The position numbers and the translations under genes are program-made. Positions 62,601-64,000 of a DNA stretch of 64,000 nt are shown here, one piece after another (the stretch's first letter is position 1; each line of letters begins with the position of its first letter). Source of the stretch: Henckelia pumila (Eukaryota; Streptophyta; Magnoliopsida; Lamiales; Gesneriaceae); assembly GCF_033568475.1 (NCBI RefSeq), contig NC_133122.1:186701449-186765448 (forward strand). The letters run 5' to 3'. The notes under the pieces are model-generated. The model worked only from the letters and a program-made list of their open reading frames with translations, ran no database searches and was not told where the DNA came from.

Positions 62601-63924
62601 TAACTCCAGCGTGTTGTGCGTGCTTCCTCCTTCAAGTGACATGATCTTTCATCCACGTGGGTTTGGAGCATCTTCTAGAATGAGGCGGACGGTTGCTTCT
62701 TCTGCTTCTTCTATTTGGGTCTTTGTTCTTTGTATGGGCTTTTTCTGTTCATCGCCATGGTTGTCAATTATTATCCCTTTCTTGGCCCATTCATTAAGTT
62801 GTTGGTCCACTAACTTTGGATCCATGTTAATGCCAAGAGTCGTATCAGTTCAAGTCACTTTCTTAACATGATATCAGAGTTCAGGGCCGTCGTATGGGTT
62901 GGACTAATCATAATTGGGCCACCCATCCCATAAGTGGGCCATGCCTTCCTGGACGTGATATGGGTGTCTTGGCATGTTAATTGTGTCTCACATCGGTTGG
63001 TTAAATAATATCTTGGACAACCCTCCCCCTTGATGTTGGAAATGTTGGAAATAAAATTCCAACATTTTTTTAATGTATTCGTGATGCTTAACTGAGGATC
63101 TCATATATGTAGTCTAGGCAGTGGCTGGAAATGATCTGTTTTGATATGGATGTATGATCTTGTTAGCAGGGTTGTTTTTCTTGTTATTTTTGAATTACAA
63201 AAGACTAAACATATAATCTTGATTCTTGTGCTCGTGGATGATCATTCATCATAGAGATGTTAGTTCTGCAATTTTTTATTTTTCCAAATTTGTAATATGT
63301 AATAAAAGTTCTTAAGACAGTTCGATATCATAAATTTTTCCTCGGCATAATTGCCATAGCAATACCATGCCTTTTGGCGCAGGTTTTAGTATCACATCTT
63401 GGCTCAGGATGAGTTTATTTGGGCACTTGTATGAATTCATTGAGTTTTGAACTCCAATTTTCAGGTACAATGCTTGTTGGCTTCCCTTACTCGCAAAACA
63501 TTTGGAATCCCCATTTTTCGAAGGGCCGTTGGTGGTCCCTTTTGATTGTGAATGGATTTGGCATTGTCACAGACTCAATCCAGTATGATCCTCACTGTGT
63601 GCTTGCATAAAGTTCATTAGTCTCTGATAGTTGTGCAGCATTGAAATGTTGATTACAATTGTATCTTTCCAGGTTAGGTATAAATCTGACTGTGAGGAGT
63701 TCTATGGGAGAATTCTCGACAATGAAAACATTGTTTCTTCTTTAGAAGTAACATCAGGCAGCGAAACTGAGAAGGTTTGGAAAATGCTGTACTCAGCTGA
63801 GCCCTTTCAAATGGATTCAAGCAGTGCTCTTCAAGATAATGCCTATGCTAAAAAAGGAGATGAAAAATGCACAAAGTACGACTTGATCTGTGCTGTTCAG
63901 AGACAAAGTCCATTCTGTTACCAG
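59653..63924 (+). CDS. Glycine-rich domain-containing protein (GRDP, DUF1399), 5' part; exons 59653-59810, 63465-63582, 63673-63924
   Basis: The three exons join in frame to 176 codons, and the gene continues past the window end (donor cag|gtaagt at 63924/63925). Exon 1 encodes MDVEQELEWKAAQ and DRNRWLY; exon 2 encodes NACWLPLLAKH and FDCEWIWHCHRLNP; exon 3 encodes RYKSDCEEFYGR and ends ICAVQRQSPFCYQ. I recognise this as the N-terminal DUF1399 region of plant GRDP1/GRDP2, proteins linked to ABA and osmotic-stress responses and growth; the glycine-rich tail lies outside the window. The WHCHR motif is the family hallmark. Exon 1 ends ttacag|gcaaga, so intron 1 starts with GC; no GT nearby keeps the frame. 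Intron 1 is 3654 bp and contains a TRIM with a nested gypsy element; without these it would be roughly 0.6 kb. Exon 2 has gt-ag borders. Confidence 0.88.
59983..62847 (-). mobile_element. Non-autonomous gypsy element in GRDP intron 1
   Basis: LTRs at 59983-60289 (307 bp) and 62449-62847 (399 bp) run on the plus strand from TGATAGTAACAAGC to GTCGTATCA, with a perfect 5-bp target duplication, gttca, at 59978-59982 and 62848-62852. A purine tract (GAAGGGGAGGGGAG on the minus strand) precedes the left (3') LTR, and TGGTGCTCTCGTTTG follows the right (5') LTR as the likely primer site. The short LTR lacks an internal block of about 92 bp. The interior encodes one long frame with most of pol deleted. 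LTR size and a chromodomain suggest a Reina-like chromovirus (inferred). Confidence 0.9.
60166..62430 (-). CDS. Gag-protease-chromodomain fusion ORF of the gypsy element (RT, RNase H and most of integrase deleted)
   Basis: The open frame runs from Met at 62430 (inside the element, just after the probable primer site; the frame also extends into the 5' LTR to 62493) to a stop at 60166, about 754 residues without interruption. Seen on the minus strand: gag (about 62430-61560, with LPKFNGTDVHLWVYKVEKYF); a zinc-knuckle-like CFSCDEKF..NHKC near 61515; an aspartic protease with ILIDSGSHNNFI near 61305; DVVLGMQWL near 61090; the start of the RT region (HCTVDHHIHLFSG near 60730); then an abrupt switch near 60710 to the integrase C-terminal part (EGDLVLVKLTPYR) and a chromodomain (YPEEATWENF near 60365). 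The last 40 or so residues lie in the LTR. RT, RNase H and the integrase catalytic core are missing, yet the frame is kept across the join. It could still make Gag; it cannot transpose alone. Confidence 0.88.
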   Translation of the reverse strand: MRNEDVAEAMRQLESNFKLHSDAQLANYTKILENYMTSMDVRFHQMSQKFQESSGKKSESPPSGEFHKPQRDGGKELGFYMKNLKLDLPKFNGTDVHLWVYKVEKYFDIHSIPSDTRLQLIAFQLEGEAAVWFQWMDRNGALTNWTQFLSAIQERFGPSLYDDPLGRISKLTQTGTVARFRSEFEELMTRITGVSKSMFTNFFIWGLKSEIRRELLITPPTGLTEAMLKAQLFDDRNMDLRGITLNDTDRSSPAPFKPGGGPFLHTGGVTPDSGGYQKSTTSNSKVPVKRLTPAEIQEKRDKGLCFSCDEKFTANHKCKNRVMVLMAWEGEPMPEDCFNDSPEGEFEVSLNSLTTASNPSIFRITATHFTSPMEILIDSGSHNNFIQEGLLEKLKIQSVPAKRFRVYMGNGQYLWCDKLCPRVSVVLQGHEFFIALYVLPICGFDVVLGMQWLRTLGPCLHDQEALTMEFSWKNQRICLKGNTMTTTTSSSYSQLCSLISRDSILVSFSLTKKSLEVSFEEEQSRTLPITGELPLPTQELALLTQFQAVFDELQLLPPHCTVDHHIHLFSGPPPKIPIQHHMQLLVDGHHKDKDFLEGDLVLVKLTPYRLTTVAKQLHPKLCKMFFGPFKFQDEPFPGMETLHNLNINDRPLSVPKGILAIHTINIKRRAIKKVLVHRSGKYPEEATWENFLEFCSIYSQLHLEDKVIFEGEGSDTTLGINMDPKLVGQQSRRSNRPPHSRRCSKPTWMKDHVT

Positions 63925-64000
63925 GTAAGTATATTGATATTTATTGCTATCCACTTTTTCTAATCTGATTACTTTATAGTATGTTCAAAACTTTTATTGT

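Larger units (their letters stand above)
59894..63035 (+). mobile_element. TRIM in GRDP intron 1, its 5' LTR split by a gypsy element
   Basis: The 5' LTR consists of 59894-59982 and 62853-62868 (TGTTAATTGTGTCCC to TTTCTTAACA, about 105 bp when rejoined). The primer site TGATATCAGAGTTCAGG follows at 62869, then a 106-bp interior. A second LTR starts TGTTAATTGTGTCTC at 62975 and is truncated near 63035. No coding capacity. Related LTRs are at 51119 and 57283. Confidence 0.75.

Overview
The window is nuclear DNA of a flowering plant, most likely a eudicot. The evidence is spliced plant genes (a BRICK1 subunit, a SYMRK-type receptor kinase, a GRDP/DUF1399 protein), plant LTR retrotransposon lineages, plant MITEs and AT-rich spacers. 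Some retroelement reading frames remind me of asterid (Lamiales/Gesneriaceae) elements, but that is recollection, not a measurement. Genes occupy a small part of the 64 kb; most of it is nested mobile elements and their remains.

Layout. 1-1.35 kb: one possible small or broken gene on the minus strand. 1.35-5.53 kb: a three-level nest (solo LTR, holding a second solo LTR, holding a hAT-like MITE). 5.53-16.96 kb: a complex tandem array of two related unit types with GC-rich 'CCCCATCCCC' modules, (AAT)n tracts and broken exons of an unknown coiled-coil gene. 17-19.06 kb: 3' end of an LTR element. 19.06-19.85 kb: a Cassandra-like TRIM carrying 5S rRNA-derived sequence. 19.85-23.1 kb: relics of a minus-strand Copia element. 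23.66-23.99 kb: BRK1 (+). 25.23-27.25 kb: transmembrane plus kinase half of a SYMRK-like receptor (-), with no ectodomain visible in the window. 29.18-29.50 kb: foldback element. 30.60-35.68 kb: Copia element with both LTRs and a 5-bp target duplication. 35.75-36.14 kb: a tandem duplication with a Harbinger-type MITE in one copy. 36.29-40.81 kb: a second nested pair of LTRs. 42.10-50.25 kb: a large non-coding LTR element, duplicated in tandem. 51.1-57.4 kb: TRIM pieces and a truncated minus-strand chromovirus. 57.95-58.74 kb: foldback MITE and PIF/Harbinger transposase relic. 59.65 kb to the end: 5' part of a GRDP gene (+), whose first intron begins with GC and holds a TRIM into which a gypsy element has jumped.

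The three clear host genes are unrelated: actin nucleation through SCAR/WAVE (BRK1), symbiosis-type receptor signalling (SYMRK-like) and a DUF1399/glycine-rich stress-related protein (GRDP). I see no operon-like or pathway logic linking them. The interest lies in the insertions: perfect target duplications, an internal 'empty site' for a MITE, an internally deleted gypsy element that keeps one long gag-protease-chromodomain frame, and short GC-rich hairpins that recur in LTRs of otherwise different elements.
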